A stretch of DNA of 64,000 nt from an uncultured Sulfitobacter sp. (GTDB lineage Bacteria; Pseudomonadota; Alphaproteobacteria; Rhodobacterales; Rhodobacteraceae), in the NCBI GenBank assembly GCA_937928635.1, contig CALFWM010000044.1:1-64000 (forward strand), read 5' to 3'. Numbering within the stretch: the stretch's first letter is position 1; every line of letters starts with the position of its first letter. The notes beneath the pieces are model-generated. The model did no database searches and was not told where the DNA came from. It worked only from the letters and a program-made list of their open reading frames with translations. Both the position numbers and the translations under genes were made by a program. This document shows positions 34,572 to 42,581 of the stretch, in pieces.

Positions 34572-35591
34572 TTGGATGCACTACTGACACAACGTAGCGA
34601 AGACGCGCCAAGTGGTGAAAACCTGGAGTATGAACCGGTTTTTGCAGCGCTTGAGCTTGCCGCACAGCCCGGAGAGGAAAAGCAGGTCGGAGAGGAGATT
34701 GTTTCCGGCGATCCCCCCAACTTTTCAGATGTCATCGAAAAGGCCACAGCTGTGCTGGAGCAAAGCCATGATTTGCGTGCGGCTCTCCATCTGGCGCTGG
34801 CGGAGCTGATGGTGAACGGATTTCCCGGCTATGCAAAGGTCACGACCTATATGCGCGGCTGTCTTGAGCAGTTTTGGGAGACCTGCCACCCTCAGTTAGA
34901 CGAAGAGGATGACAATGACCCCACCATGCGGGTCAATGCCATCGTCGGTCTGGCGGATGATCGGCTGATGTTGCGCCCGCTTCGTATGGCCCCGCTGACC
35001 AAGAGCCCGGCTTTTGGCATGGTAACCCTGCGCGACATCGAGGTGGCCACCGGCGAGACCCAGCCCCTTGAGGGCGCAGAACGGGTGTTGGATGAAGCCT
35101 CCATCGGGGCGGCGTTCAAAGACACGGATGCAGAGGCGTTGCAGCAGATTTACACCGGGGCCAGAACCGCGCTTGAGGACATCAAGGCGATTGATGCGGT
35201 GTTTAACGAGCACATCCCCGGGCAGGGGCCTGATTTGTCTGCAACCATGAAGGTGCTTCAACGCGCGGTTGCCAAGCTGACGGATGCCACCGGTACGGAT
35301 GCCGAAGCCGCACCCGATGATGCCCCGGAAGGGGAGGCAGCAGATGCACCCTCAGGCGCGGCCCCCGCGGCCATTCCCGGCGCGATCAACAGCCCGCAGG
35401 ATGTGGAGGCCGCGCTGGACCGGATCATGGCCTATTACGCGGCCAAAGAACCCTCCAGCCCGGTGCCAACACTCCTGTCGCGGGCCAAACGATTGGTGGG
35501 GGCTGATTTTGTCACCATCATGAAAGACCTCGCCCCCGATGGCATGAGCCAGGTGCGCACCGTCGGAGGTTTGCCGGAAGACGATGAATAA
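34572..35591 (+). CDS. tssA: T6SS protein TssA (ImpA family)
   Basis: A 339-residue cytoplasmic protein with the ImpA N-terminal domain (about 1-130): EDAPSGENLEYEP near the start and ELMVNGFPGYAKV around residue 82. TssA caps and primes sheath assembly. The C-terminal part differs among TssA classes; this one is short, with an acidic Ala-rich linker and a final helical domain. I prefer the TTG at 34572 as start because a perfect GGGGGAGG ribosome site lies six bases before it. The ATG at 34551 in frame adds seven residues with only a weak site. It is the first gene of the T6SS operon. Confidence 0.9.
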   Translation: MDALLTQRSEDAPSGENLEYEPVFAALELAAQPGEEKQVGEEIVSGDPPNFSDVIEKATAVLEQSHDLRAALHLALAELMVNGFPGYAKVTTYMRGCLEQFWETCHPQLDEEDDNDPTMRVNAIVGLADDRLMLRPLRMAPLTKSPAFGMVTLRDIEVATGETQPLEGAERVLDEASIGAAFKDTDAEALQQIYTGARTALEDIKAIDAVFNEHIPGQGPDLSATMKVLQRAVAKLTDATGTDAEAAPDDAPEGEAADAPSGAAPAAIPGAINSPQDVEAALDRIMAYYAAKEPSSPVPTLLSRAKRLVGADFVTIMKDLAPDGMSQVRTVGGLPEDDE

Positions 35592-35681
35592 AAACGATAA
35601 TATCGAACAGGGCCGCCCGCGACCCTTGTTCCCATTGCAACGGCCCAAAGGGTCACAAAGTACAACAACACGGAGATTTTG

Positions 35682-36200
35682 ATGTCGAGTTCACAGAAAT
35701 TTATCGCAAGAAACCGTGCGCCCCGCGTGCAGATCGAATATGACGTGGAGCTGTATGGCGCCGAAAAAAAGGTGCAACTGCCCTTTGTTATGGGTGTCAT
35801 GGCAGACCTTGCCGGCAAATCCGAAGTGGCCCAGCCCGGCGTCGCAGATCGCAAGTTTCTGGAAATAGATGTCGATAATTTTGACAGCCGCATGAAGGCG
35901 ATGAAACCGCGCGCGGCGTTTTCCGTGCCCAACGCCTTGACCGGCGAGGGCAATATGTCTGTCGATCTGACGTTTGAAAGCATGGAGGAGTTTTCCCCCG
36001 GTGCGATTGCCGAAAAGGTGCCCGCACTCAAGGCGCTGCTGGATGCGCGCAATGAGCTCAGCAATCTGGCCACCTACATGGATGGCAAACCCGGCGCGGA
36101 AGAATTGATCGCGGATGCGATGAAAAACCCCGAGCTGTTGAAATCACTGGCGGCCAACGCGGCCCCTGCCGCGGGCGATGACGCCGAGGAGGACAAATAA
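35682..36200 (+). CDS. tssB: T6SS contractile sheath small subunit TssB (VipA)
   Basis: A 172-residue cytoplasmic protein with the family start IARNRAPRVQIEYDVELYGA and the RKFLEIDVDNFDSRM segment. With TssC it forms the contractile sheath around the Hcp tube. ATG 35682 follows a GGAG site. The stop TAA overlaps the tssC ATG by one base, which keeps the two subunits near equal amounts. Confidence 0.95.
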   Translation: MSSSQKFIARNRAPRVQIEYDVELYGAEKKVQLPFVMGVMADLAGKSEVAQPGVADRKFLEIDVDNFDSRMKAMKPRAAFSVPNALTGEGNMSVDLTFESMEEFSPGAIAEKVPALKALLDARNELSNLATYMDGKPGAEELIADAMKNPELLKSLAANAAPAAGDDAEEDK

Positions 36201-37687
36201 TGGCCGAAGAAGCAAAAGCAGCCGAAGGTGCGGATGGCGCAACCGAAGAAGTCGACTTTGCCTCCCTGCTGAACAAAGAGTTCAAGCCGCGCACCGACAC
36301 CGCCAAGACGGCCGTTGAATCCGCCGTGGCGACAATGGCGCAGCAGGCTCTGGAAAACACGGCGCTGATTTCGGACGATGTGTTGCATTCCCTGGAGTCC
36401 ATGATTGCGGAGATCGACAAGAAACTTTCCGATCAGGTCAATGAGATCATCCACAACGAGGAATATCAACAGCTCGAAAGCGCCTGGCGCGGGCTGCATC
36501 ATCTGGTGAACAACACCGAAACCGATGAGATGCTGAAAATCCGCGTGATGAACATCTCCAAGAAAGACCTTGGCAAGACCCTGCGCAAGTTCAAGGGGGC
36601 GGCCTGGGATCAGTCACCAATCTTCAAAAGGCTTTACGAAGAAGAGTTTGGTCAGTTTGGCGGCGAACCCTATGGCTGTCTGGTGGGGGATTATCATTTC
36701 AACCACTCGGCGCCTGATGTGGAACTGCTGGGGGAAATGGCCAAGGTTGCCGCGGCGGCACATGCGCCCTTTATCACAGGCGCGGACCCCAGCCTGATGC
36801 AGTTTGAAAGCTGGCAGGAATTGTCCAACCCGCGTGACCTGACCAAGATCATTTCCACCCCCGAATACGCCGCGTGGAATTCGCTGCGCAATTCAGAGGA
36901 TTCCAAATATCTCGGTCTGACGATGCCGCGTTTTCTGGGCCGTCAGCCCTATGGTGCCAATTCCAACCCGGTGGAGGAATTTGCCTTTGAGGAAAATGTG
37001 GGCGCAGCAGAATCCGAGAACTTCTCATGGGTGAACGCGGCCTATGGCATGGCCACAAACATCAACCGCTCGTTCAAGGAATATGGCTGGTGTTCGCGTA
37101 TCCGGGGTGTTGAATCCGGTGGTACGGTCGAGAACCTGCCAACCCATACGTTCCCCACAGACGATGGTGGGGTGGATATGAAATGCCCGACAGAAATCGG
37201 CATTTCCGACCGTCGCGAGGCGGAATTGGCGAAAAGCGGCCTGATGCCGCTTATTCACCGCAAAAACACAGACATGGCGGCATTTATCGGCGCGCAATCG
37301 CTGCACCGCCCTGCTGAATATGACGACGCGGACGCAACCGCCAACGCAAATCTGGCCGCGCGTCTGCCCTATCTTTTCGCAACATGCCGCTTTGCGCATT
37401 ACCTCAAATGCATGGTGCGGGACAAAGTCGGTTCCTACAAGAGCCGGGAGGACATGCAGGAATACCTGCAAAAGTGGATTGGTCAGTACATTGATCACAC
37501 CGCGAATGTGTCCAGCGAGGCTGAAAAGGCCCGCAAACCTCTGGCTGCGGCAGAAGTTGTCGTGGAAGAGGTTGAGGGGAACCCGGGCTATTACCAGTCC
37601 AAGTTCTTTCTCAAACCACACTACCAGTTGGAAGGGCTGTCTGTGTCGCTGCGGCTGACGTCCAAGCTCCCTTCCGAAAAGGCTTAA
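36200..37687 (+). CDS. tssC: T6SS contractile sheath large subunit TssC (VipB)
   Basis: A 495-residue cytoplasmic sheath protein. Typical marks are AWRGLHHLV near residue 95, DYHFNHSAPDVELL, LGLTMPRFLGRQPYG and FATCRFAHYLKCMVRDKVGS. Length matches the family (~495). It is coupled to tssB and followed by a hairpin before hcp. ClpV disassembles the contracted TssB-TssC sheath. Confidence 0.96.
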   Translation: MAEEAKAAEGADGATEEVDFASLLNKEFKPRTDTAKTAVESAVATMAQQALENTALISDDVLHSLESMIAEIDKKLSDQVNEIIHNEEYQQLESAWRGLHHLVNNTETDEMLKIRVMNISKKDLGKTLRKFKGAAWDQSPIFKRLYEEEFGQFGGEPYGCLVGDYHFNHSAPDVELLGEMAKVAAAAHAPFITGADPSLMQFESWQELSNPRDLTKIISTPEYAAWNSLRNSEDSKYLGLTMPRFLGRQPYGANSNPVEEFAFEENVGAAESENFSWVNAAYGMATNINRSFKEYGWCSRIRGVESGGTVENLPTHTFPTDDGGVDMKCPTEIGISDRREAELAKSGLMPLIHRKNTDMAAFIGAQSLHRPAEYDDADATANANLAARLPYLFATCRFAHYLKCMVRDKVGSYKSREDMQEYLQKWIGQYIDHTANVSSEAEKARKPLAAAEVVVEEVEGNPGYYQSKFFLKPHYQLEGLSVSLRLTSKLPSEKA

Positions 37688-37697
37688 CGACCCTCAG

Positions 37698-37723
37698 GAG
37701 TGGCGCAAATTTGGGCGCCACTC
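37698..37723 (+). terminator. Stem-loop between tssC and hcp
   Basis: A perfect 9-bp stem (GAGTGGCGC at 37698-37706 with GCGCCACTC at 37715-37723) and an 8-base AT loop lie 10 bases after tssC. No strong T-run follows. It may be a weak terminator or an mRNA-stabilising or processing site that lets hcp be expressed at a different level from the sheath genes. Confidence 0.6.
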
Positions 37724-37778
37724 TCCTCCATATTTTCAACGCGGCATTTAATCCGCACATTTATCTAGGAGAAAACTC

Positions 37779-38264
37779 ATGGCTGTTGACCAGTTCCTCG
37801 ACATTGAAGGCGAAATCGAAGGCGAATCCAAAGACGGTTCAAAGAAAGGCCAGATTGACGTTCTGGCCTGGTCCTGGGGTATGTCCAATGCCGGCTCATT
37901 TCACGCAGGCGGCGGCGGTGGTGCGGGCAAGGCAAACTTCCAGGATCTGTCGATCACCAAATGGATCGACAAGGCCTCGGCTATTTTGCAGCTCTACTGC
38001 GCCAATGGTGATCACTTCCCCAAGGCAACGCTGACCGTGCGCAAGGCCGGTAAGAAGCCATTGGAATATCTGATCATCACAATGGAAAATGTGTTGGTCA
38101 CCTCGGTTAGCACCGGTGGGTCGGGAGGCGAGGACCGTCTGACCGAAAACGTCACGTTCAACTTTGAAAAAGTTGAAGTGAAATACACCGAGCAGAAAGA
38201 AACTGGCGAGGCCGGTGCTGTCAAGGAACTCAAGTGGGACATTGGTGCAAACGAGCCCAAGTAA
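37779..38264 (+). CDS. hcp: T6SS tube protein Hcp (TssD)
   Basis: A 161-residue Hcp-family protein (family ~160-170). Its hexamers stack into the inner tube that is fired out of the cell and can carry effectors in its lumen. Marks are FLDIEGEIEGESKDG at the start, IDVLAWSWGMSN, and the ENVTFNFEKVEVKYTEQ strand near the end. A very good ribosome site (TAGGAG) stands 8 bases before ATG 37779. The gene is flanked on both sides by stem-loops. Confidence 0.97.
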   Translation: MAVDQFLDIEGEIEGESKDGSKKGQIDVLAWSWGMSNAGSFHAGGGGGAGKANFQDLSITKWIDKASAILQLYCANGDHFPKATLTVRKAGKKPLEYLIITMENVLVTSVSTGGSGGEDRLTENVTFNFEKVEVKYTEQKETGEAGAVKELKWDIGANEPK

Positions 38265-38275
38265 CACTTTCCCTG

Positions 38276-38314
38276 CCACCGCCCTGCGCTGTTTTTAAGC
38301 GCCCCGGGCGGTGG
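38276..38314 (+). terminator. Two-part stem-loop downstream of hcp
   Basis: A 9-bp outer stem (CCACCGCCC at 38276-38284 with GGGCGGTGG at 38306-38314) encloses a 5-bp inner stem (GCGCT/AGCGC) with a T-rich loop. It begins 12 bases after hcp. There is no T-run after the stem, so partial termination or 3'-end protection of a hcp message is more likely than a full stop. Confidence 0.6.
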
Positions 38315-38339
38315 TTGCCACCCCGCCAGACCGGAGGAC

Positions 38340-39167
38340 ATGCCCTTGTCAACACAGGCCCAATTGTCGGCGCAGGCCCAGGATCATCTGAAAGCAGGAG
38401 ATCTGAACGCGGCAAAGGATGCGCTGCAAACTGCCGTGCGCGCGGACCCGTCCGCTCTGAAACTGCGGGTTTTCCTGTTCCAGCTGCTCTGTGTCACGGG
38501 GGAGTGGAAACGCGCCATCACGCAGTTGAAACTATGTGCTGAACTGGACCCCATCGCCATCCCCATGGCGCAGGCCTATCGCGAGGGGATCATCTGCGAG
38601 GTGTTCCGCGAAAAGGTCTTTGCCGGGGAAAAAGACCCGCTGATCTTTGGTGAGCCTGCGGAATGGATCGCCCTGATGATTGAGGCCAACCGGGCGCTGG
38701 CGCAGGGCAATGCCGCACAGGCGGCAGACCTGCGCGTCAAGGCCTTTGATCAGGTGCCGGAGGCCAGCGGCACCATCAACGGGACGAAATTTGACTGGGT
38801 TGCGGATGCGGACATGCGTCTGGGCCCGCTGCTTGAGATTATCATCAACGGCAAATACTACTGGATGCCTTTTGATGCGATTGACACACTTACCATTGAA
38901 GAACCCGAAGACCTGCGCGACGCGGTCTGGACGGCGGCCAACCTCAAGGTCAAGGCGGGCGGCGAAGTGGTTGCGCTGATCCCAACCCGCTATGCCGGAA
39001 CCCACACCGGCGATGATGACGCCGCCAAGCTGGCGCGCGCGACAACTTGGGCGGATGTAGGGAATGATACCTACATTGGCAGGGGCCAGCGTCTGCTGAC
39101 CATCGGGGAAACTGACATTGCCCTGATGGATCTGCGCAGCCTGATCATGGACCCGGCGGATGGCTGA
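38340..39167 (+). CDS. tagJ: T6SS accessory protein TagJ (ImpE family)
   Basis: A 275-residue cytoplasmic protein with an N-terminal TPR-like helical region (HLKAGDLNAAKDALQTAVRA, about residues 17-36) and a C-terminal ImpE-type domain (YYWMPFDAIDTLTIEEPED). In Pseudomonas H1-T6SS, TagJ binds the sheath subunit TssB and ClpV and aids sheath recycling. The ATG follows a CCGGAGGA site, and the gene overlaps tssE by 8 bases. Confidence 0.92.
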   Translation: MPLSTQAQLSAQAQDHLKAGDLNAAKDALQTAVRADPSALKLRVFLFQLLCVTGEWKRAITQLKLCAELDPIAIPMAQAYREGIICEVFREKVFAGEKDPLIFGEPAEWIALMIEANRALAQGNAAQAADLRVKAFDQVPEASGTINGTKFDWVADADMRLGPLLEIIINGKYYWMPFDAIDTLTIEEPEDLRDAVWTAANLKVKAGGEVVALIPTRYAGTHTGDDDAAKLARATTWADVGNDTYIGRGQRLLTIGETDIALMDLRSLIMDPADG

Positions 39168-39657
39168 CAAAACGATCATAGAGCGGTTGCAGCCCTCGCT
39201 GCTTGACCGGCTGACGGATCAGGCCCCCCATGAAGCAGCGGAGAGCCGTGATGCTCGCGTGATCGACATTCGCCGGTTGCGCGACATCATCCGGCGCGAT
39301 CTGGCGTGGCTGTTAAATGCCAACAATCAGGACACGCTGATTGATGCCGCACGTTATCCGCATGCCGCCAACTCAGTGCTGAACTACGGCGTGCGCGATG
39401 TGGCCGGGGATTTTTCCACCGTCACCCGGGCCGAAGACATCCGCAAGGCGATCACCCGGGCCATCACCCAGTTTGAACCCCGTATCAAAGAGGGTACGCT
39501 GGAGGTGTTGCTGCGCGAAAATAAAAACAGCAACGCCTCGGTTGTGGATTTTGACATCCGCGCAGACATGTGGGCGCAACCCCTGCCGATGGAGCTTTAT
39601 CTGCGCTCTCAGGTTGATCTGACCACCGGGCATTTGTCGCTGGAAAGTGCCGGGTAG
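39160..39657 (+). CDS. tssE: T6SS baseplate protein TssE (gp25-like)
   Basis: A 165-residue cytoplasmic baseplate subunit related to phage T4 gp25. The core is LRDIIRRDLAWLLN and the NYGVRDVAGDFSTV segment, then the EPRIKEGTLEVLL strand. It forms the TssE-TssF-TssG wedge. It overlaps tagJ by 8 bases and precedes tssF by 4. Confidence 0.94.
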   Translation: MADKTIIERLQPSLLDRLTDQAPHEAAESRDARVIDIRRLRDIIRRDLAWLLNANNQDTLIDAARYPHAANSVLNYGVRDVAGDFSTVTRAEDIRKAITRAITQFEPRIKEGTLEVLLRENKNSNASVVDFDIRADMWAQPLPMELYLRSQVDLTTGHLSLESAG

Positions 39658-39661
39658 CACG

Positions 39662-41536
39662 ATGGACACGCGGCTTTTGAAACACTACGAGGCGGAGCTG
39701 GCCTATCTGCGTGAGATGGGCGCGGAATTTGCGCAAAGCTATCCAAAGATTGCGGCGCGTCTGGGCATGGACGGGGTTGAGGTTCTGGACCCTTACGTGG
39801 AACGCCTGCTGGAAGGGTCTGCGTTTTTGTCCGCCCGCGTGCAGCTGGAGCTGGACCTGCAATATCCGGCCTTTACCTCCAACCTGCTGGAGATTGTCTA
39901 TCCCCATTACCTCGCGCCCACGCCCTCCATGATGGTTGCTGAGTTGCAGCCGGACATGGAGCACGCCTCGTTAAGTGAAGGGTATGTGATGGCGCGCCAA
40001 ACCATGTTGCGTGCGCGTCTGGGCGAGGGGGCTTCAACCGCCTGTGTGTACCGAACGGCGACGGATCTGACGTTGTGGCCCATTGAGGTTTCGCAGGCCG
40101 AATACATTGATGGGCGCGGCGAACTGGTGGCCGCCGGTGTGGCGGGTGATGCGGATGCGCGCGCCGCGATCCGCCTGCGGTTGCGCCGTCCGGGCAATGA
40201 GCCGATTTCGGAATTATCCATGGACAGTCTGACCTTGTTTCTGGGCGGGAACGGCGCGCGCGGCTGGCAATTGCACCAATTGCTGTGCACGCAAAGCACC
40301 GGGCTTGTGGCGCGCTCCCCCAACCGGCGCGCGGATTGGACCCTGTCGCTGCGCGGGGATGTCGTGCCGCGTGGGTTTGCCCCCGAAGAGGCGCTGTTGC
40401 CCACACCGCAGGCCAGCTTTGACGGCTATCGGTTGTTGCAGGAGTATTTTGCAATGCCCGAAAGGTTCCATTTTGTGGACCTGACCGGGCTGTCTGCCGG
40501 ATTGGCGCGCGCGACGCAGGATGAGATCGACATCTATATCCTGCTGCGCGACGGATTGCCGGAAATTGCCGCAGGGATCACGCCGGATGCCTTTAAGCTG
40601 AACTGCGTGCCAGCAATCAACTTGTTTGAAAAACGCGCGGACCGGGTGCATATCACGTCGCGCGAAACCGCGCATCACGTTGTGCCCGACCGCACCAGCG
40701 CGCAGGATTTCGAAGTCTTTGCCGTGCAAAAGGTCACCGGGATCAGCGGCGAAGGGCAGGACGACATTGAGTTCCGCCCGTTTTATTCGGCGGATGATTT
40801 TTCGCCCGCGGGCGACAATCACACCTCTTACTATTCGGTGGTGCGCAAGATGCGCCAGCGGACTGAAAAGGAGCGGCTCAAGGGCGCGCGGACCTCCTAT
40901 CTGGGGTCTGAGACCTACCTCGGCCTGGTGGATCGCAACGCCGCCCCCTACCCGGCGGAGATGAGCCAGCTTGCCGTGCGCGCACTGGTCACAAACCGCG
41001 ATCTGCCGATGCTGTTGCCCACTGGTGAGGTTGATTTGTTTCATCTGCCCGATGGTGGCCCGGTCAAACACATCCGCACACCGGTGAACCCGACACGGCC
41101 CCGTCCGACGTTTGCGCAGGGCGACACCGCGTGGCGCCTGATCAGCCATCTGAGCCTGAATTATCTGTCCATCGCAGACAGTGATCGCGGCGAGGGGGCC
41201 AGCGCGCTGCGCGAACTTATGGGGCTTTACGCGCCCAAAGGGGACCGCAGCGTAACCATGCAGCTGGAGGGGATCAAATCCGTCTCCAGCCGCCCCATCG
41301 TGCGCCGGATGAGCGATGGTGTGCTGTCGACCGCAGTGCGCGGTCTTGAGATCACGCTGGAATTTGACGACAGCTTTTTTGAGGGCACCAGCGTCTACCT
41401 GATGGGTGCCGTGCTGGAACGGTTCTTTGCAAAATATGCCACCATCAACAGTTTCACTGAAACGGTTCTGCGCACGCAGTCAAACGGGGAAATCGCGCGC
41501 TGGCGTCCGCAGGTGGGCAAGGGGCGGATCATATGA
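39662..41536 (+). CDS. tssF: T6SS baseplate protein TssF
   Basis: A 624-residue baseplate wedge protein with the typical start MDTRLLKHYEAELAYLREMG and FAQSYPKIAARLGM, plus the central RDGLPEIAAGITPDAFKLN region. Length fits the family (~590-630). ATG 39662 lies 4 bases after the tssE stop; an in-frame GTG at 39647 would overlap tssE. It overlaps tssG by 4 bases. Confidence 0.95.
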   Translation: MDTRLLKHYEAELAYLREMGAEFAQSYPKIAARLGMDGVEVLDPYVERLLEGSAFLSARVQLELDLQYPAFTSNLLEIVYPHYLAPTPSMMVAELQPDMEHASLSEGYVMARQTMLRARLGEGASTACVYRTATDLTLWPIEVSQAEYIDGRGELVAAGVAGDADARAAIRLRLRRPGNEPISELSMDSLTLFLGGNGARGWQLHQLLCTQSTGLVARSPNRRADWTLSLRGDVVPRGFAPEEALLPTPQASFDGYRLLQEYFAMPERFHFVDLTGLSAGLARATQDEIDIYILLRDGLPEIAAGITPDAFKLNCVPAINLFEKRADRVHITSRETAHHVVPDRTSAQDFEVFAVQKVTGISGEGQDDIEFRPFYSADDFSPAGDNHTSYYSVVRKMRQRTEKERLKGARTSYLGSETYLGLVDRNAAPYPAEMSQLAVRALVTNRDLPMLLPTGEVDLFHLPDGGPVKHIRTPVNPTRPRPTFAQGDTAWRLISHLSLNYLSIADSDRGEGASALRELMGLYAPKGDRSVTMQLEGIKSVSSRPIVRRMSDGVLSTAVRGLEITLEFDDSFFEGTSVYLMGAVLERFFAKYATINSFTETVLRTQSNGEIARWRPQVGKGRII

Positions 41537-42546
41537 GCACCTCTCCGCCAAAGCGCCATATTGAGCGGTTGAAGGACGACCCGCAGGGCCATCATATCTT
41601 TCTGGCGCTGCGCATTCTTGAGGCAGAATATGCCGACAAGCCCCGCCTTGGGCAGTCGCGCCGCCCGCTGGAGGATGCGGTCAGGCTGGGGCAGGAGGCG
41701 CGCATGGCATTCCCGCCCAGCACGATCCGCGCATTTACCCCACCCGGCAGCCGCCCCGGCAGCCTGATCAACCGGTTTTTCGGCTTCTTCGGCCCCCATG
41801 GGCCGCTGCCCGTACATGTGACGGAATATGCCCGCGACCGGCAGGTCAACCACCGCGATGGCACCTTTATGGCCTTTGCCAATATGCTGACCCATCGCAT
41901 CATGTCACTGATGTACCGCGCCTGGGTGACGGGTCAGCCTGCGGCGGATTTTGACCGGGGCAGTGAGACAGAATTTGAACGGCACGTGGGTGCCCTTGCA
42001 GGGCACCACGGCCCCGGCCTGTGCAACCGCGATGCCATGCCTGATCTTGCCAAACGCCACTATGCCGGTCTGTTTGCGGCGGGCACCAAAAACGCCGAAG
42101 GGCTGGTGGTGATCCTTTCAGGGTTCTTTGATGCGCCGGTTGAACTGGAACAATTTGTCGGCACCTGGCTGGATCTGGAACCGGATGACCAATGGGAGTT
42201 GGGCAAAGGGGGCGGATTGGGCCACACAACCTCTATCGGCAGCCGCGTCTGGTCCCGCACGGCCAAGTTTCGGCTGATCATCGGGCCGGTCACCCTGGCT
42301 GAATATGAACGCCTGTTGCCCGGGCACCCGTCGATGAACAAACTGGCAAGTGTGGTGCGCAATTACATGGGCGACACGCTGGATTATGACGTCAATGTCG
42401 TGCTGAAACGCGATGAGGTGCCCGCCGCACAATTGGGGGCCAACACACGTCTGGGCCAGACCAGCTGGATCGGCAAACGGGCAGGTCAAAGAGATGCCGA
42501 TGATCTTTATTTAGAACCACAGAATTACACACATCGGGCCGCGTGA
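41533..42546 (+). CDS. tssG: T6SS baseplate protein TssG
   Basis: A 337-residue baseplate wedge protein. Family marks are HIFLALRILEAEY near the N-terminus, the RPPLG-like LGQSRRPLEDAVRLGQ stretch, and FGFFGPHGPLPVHVTEYA around residues 90-107. The C-terminal half carries FRLIIGPVTLAEYERLLPG. It follows tssF with an ATGA overlap. Confidence 0.94.
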   Translation: MSTSPPKRHIERLKDDPQGHHIFLALRILEAEYADKPRLGQSRRPLEDAVRLGQEARMAFPPSTIRAFTPPGSRPGSLINRFFGFFGPHGPLPVHVTEYARDRQVNHRDGTFMAFANMLTHRIMSLMYRAWVTGQPAADFDRGSETEFERHVGALAGHHGPGLCNRDAMPDLAKRHYAGLFAAGTKNAEGLVVILSGFFDAPVELEQFVGTWLDLEPDDQWELGKGGGLGHTTSIGSRVWSRTAKFRLIIGPVTLAEYERLLPGHPSMNKLASVVRNYMGDTLDYDVNVVLKRDEVPAAQLGANTRLGQTSWIGKRAGQRDADDLYLEPQNYTHRAA

Positions 42547-42581
42547 TATGCATCAGGTGGCCCCGGCAGAGGGATTGAAAT

